6,569 nt of DNA from VGOB01 sp034435315. Lineage in GTDB: Bacteria > Chloroflexota > Anaerolineae > UBA4142. The stretch is taken from assembly GCA_034435315.1 (NCBI GenBank), contig DAOTYB010000318.1:1-6569 (forward strand). Direction: 5' to 3'. Below the pieces are notes generated by a model that was given only the letters and a program-made list of their open reading frames with translations, did not search any database and was not told the origin of the DNA. Below are positions 6,191 through 6,569 of the stretch, in pieces. Positions within the stretch are counted from its first letter, which is position 1, and each line of letters opens with the position of its first letter. The position numbers were made by a program, and so were the translations under genes.

Positions 6191-6569
6191 TAGTTTCTCC
6201 GAAATACCAGTACCGTTTGTCCGATCTGAATCTCATCTCCCTCACGCAAAAGATGCTCTGTGATACGTTTTCCATTTACAGAGGTACCATTCTTACTCTG
6301 CAAATCGTAGAGCACATAGCCCTTTGCCTCTCGGCGAATTTCAGCGTGGCGACGCGAGACTTGTTTGTCTTCCAAAACGATGTCGGAGGACGAATCACGT
6401 CCCAACTGCGTGGTGAGCGTACGAAGGGTGAAACGCCTACCAACTTGCGTGCCACGCGAGACGCTTAACCATGCTTCACCCACCACCGGCGCGGAGGGCA
6501 CTGGTGGTATCGGTGCTCTCGAAGGGGCATTGCCCTTGACCCGAAAGAGCAATTCGGTGTTACCAATGT
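6190..6569 (-). CDS. FHA-domain protein, 3' end only (probably two FHA domains in tandem)
   Basis: The visible 125 residues are the C-terminus of a protein whose start lies beyond the right edge; the frame is open to the edge and ends in TAG at 6190-6192. A complete forkhead-associated (FHA) domain covers about the last 95 residues. It has the phosphothreonine-binding signature: LGRDSSSDIVL, then VSRRHAEI, then KNGTSVNGKRI, ending in IGQTVLVFRR. The first visible residues, IGNTELLFRV, closely match that last strand (6 of 10 identical). A Pro/Ala-rich linker (APIPPVPSAP) follows them, so I infer that an earlier FHA domain ends at the window edge. FHA domains bind phosphothreonine peptides, so this is a likely reader of the neighbouring kinases. 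No membrane segment is visible in this part. The TTG at 6550-6552 could be a start codon, but the upstream homology to an FHA end argues against it. The kinase gene follows after 66 bases. Confidence 0.88.
   Translation of the reverse strand, partial: IGNTELLFRVKGNAPSRAPIPPVPSAPVVGEAWLSVSRGTQVGRRFTLRTLTTQLGRDSSSDIVLEDKQVSRRHAEIRREAKGYVLYDLQSKNGTSVNGKRITEHLLREGDEIQIGQTVLVFRRN

Overview
The window holds five co-directional genes on the minus strand, read from right to left. All belong to eukaryotic-type Ser/Thr phosphosignalling. In order: the 3' end of an FHA gene (6190 to right edge), a transmembrane Ser/Thr kinase (4696-6123, with an out-of-frame tail to 4613), an FHA plus bacterial PH-like membrane protein (3623-4522), a second transmembrane Ser/Thr kinase with a C-terminal sulfatase-modifying-factor (FGE-like) domain (1516-3486), and a PP2C-type phosphatase with a membrane anchor and an outer domain (1470 to left edge). 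I see no RNA gene, mobile element or CRISPR array, and no gene-free stretch over about 140 bases.

The organism is probably a bacterium of the Chloroflexota (Anaerolineae or relatives). The reasons are moderate GC, several PASTA-less kinases with long Thr/Pro linkers, kinase-FGE fusions, and a kinase outer domain of the 'LRW...L..DE.F' type that I associate with that phylum. This assignment is an inference from style, not from a marker gene.

The genes fit one pathway. Two receptor-like kinases carry complete catalytic motifs inside the cell and different domains outside. Two FHA proteins are likely phosphothreonine readers, one of them membrane-embedded. One PP2C would reverse the phosphorylation. 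Gaps between genes are 45-136 bases (66 and 45 at the two ends of the set). Every internal gene start has a good Shine-Dalgarno sequence, which suggests an operon or two closely linked units.

Two points need care. First, the phosphatase reading frame is open without a stop for 490 codons to the left edge, so its C-terminus is missing here. Second, the first kinase seems to carry a one-base frameshift near 4768-4773: a plausible continuation of its outer domain, 51 residues with two cysteines, follows in another frame and ends at 4613.
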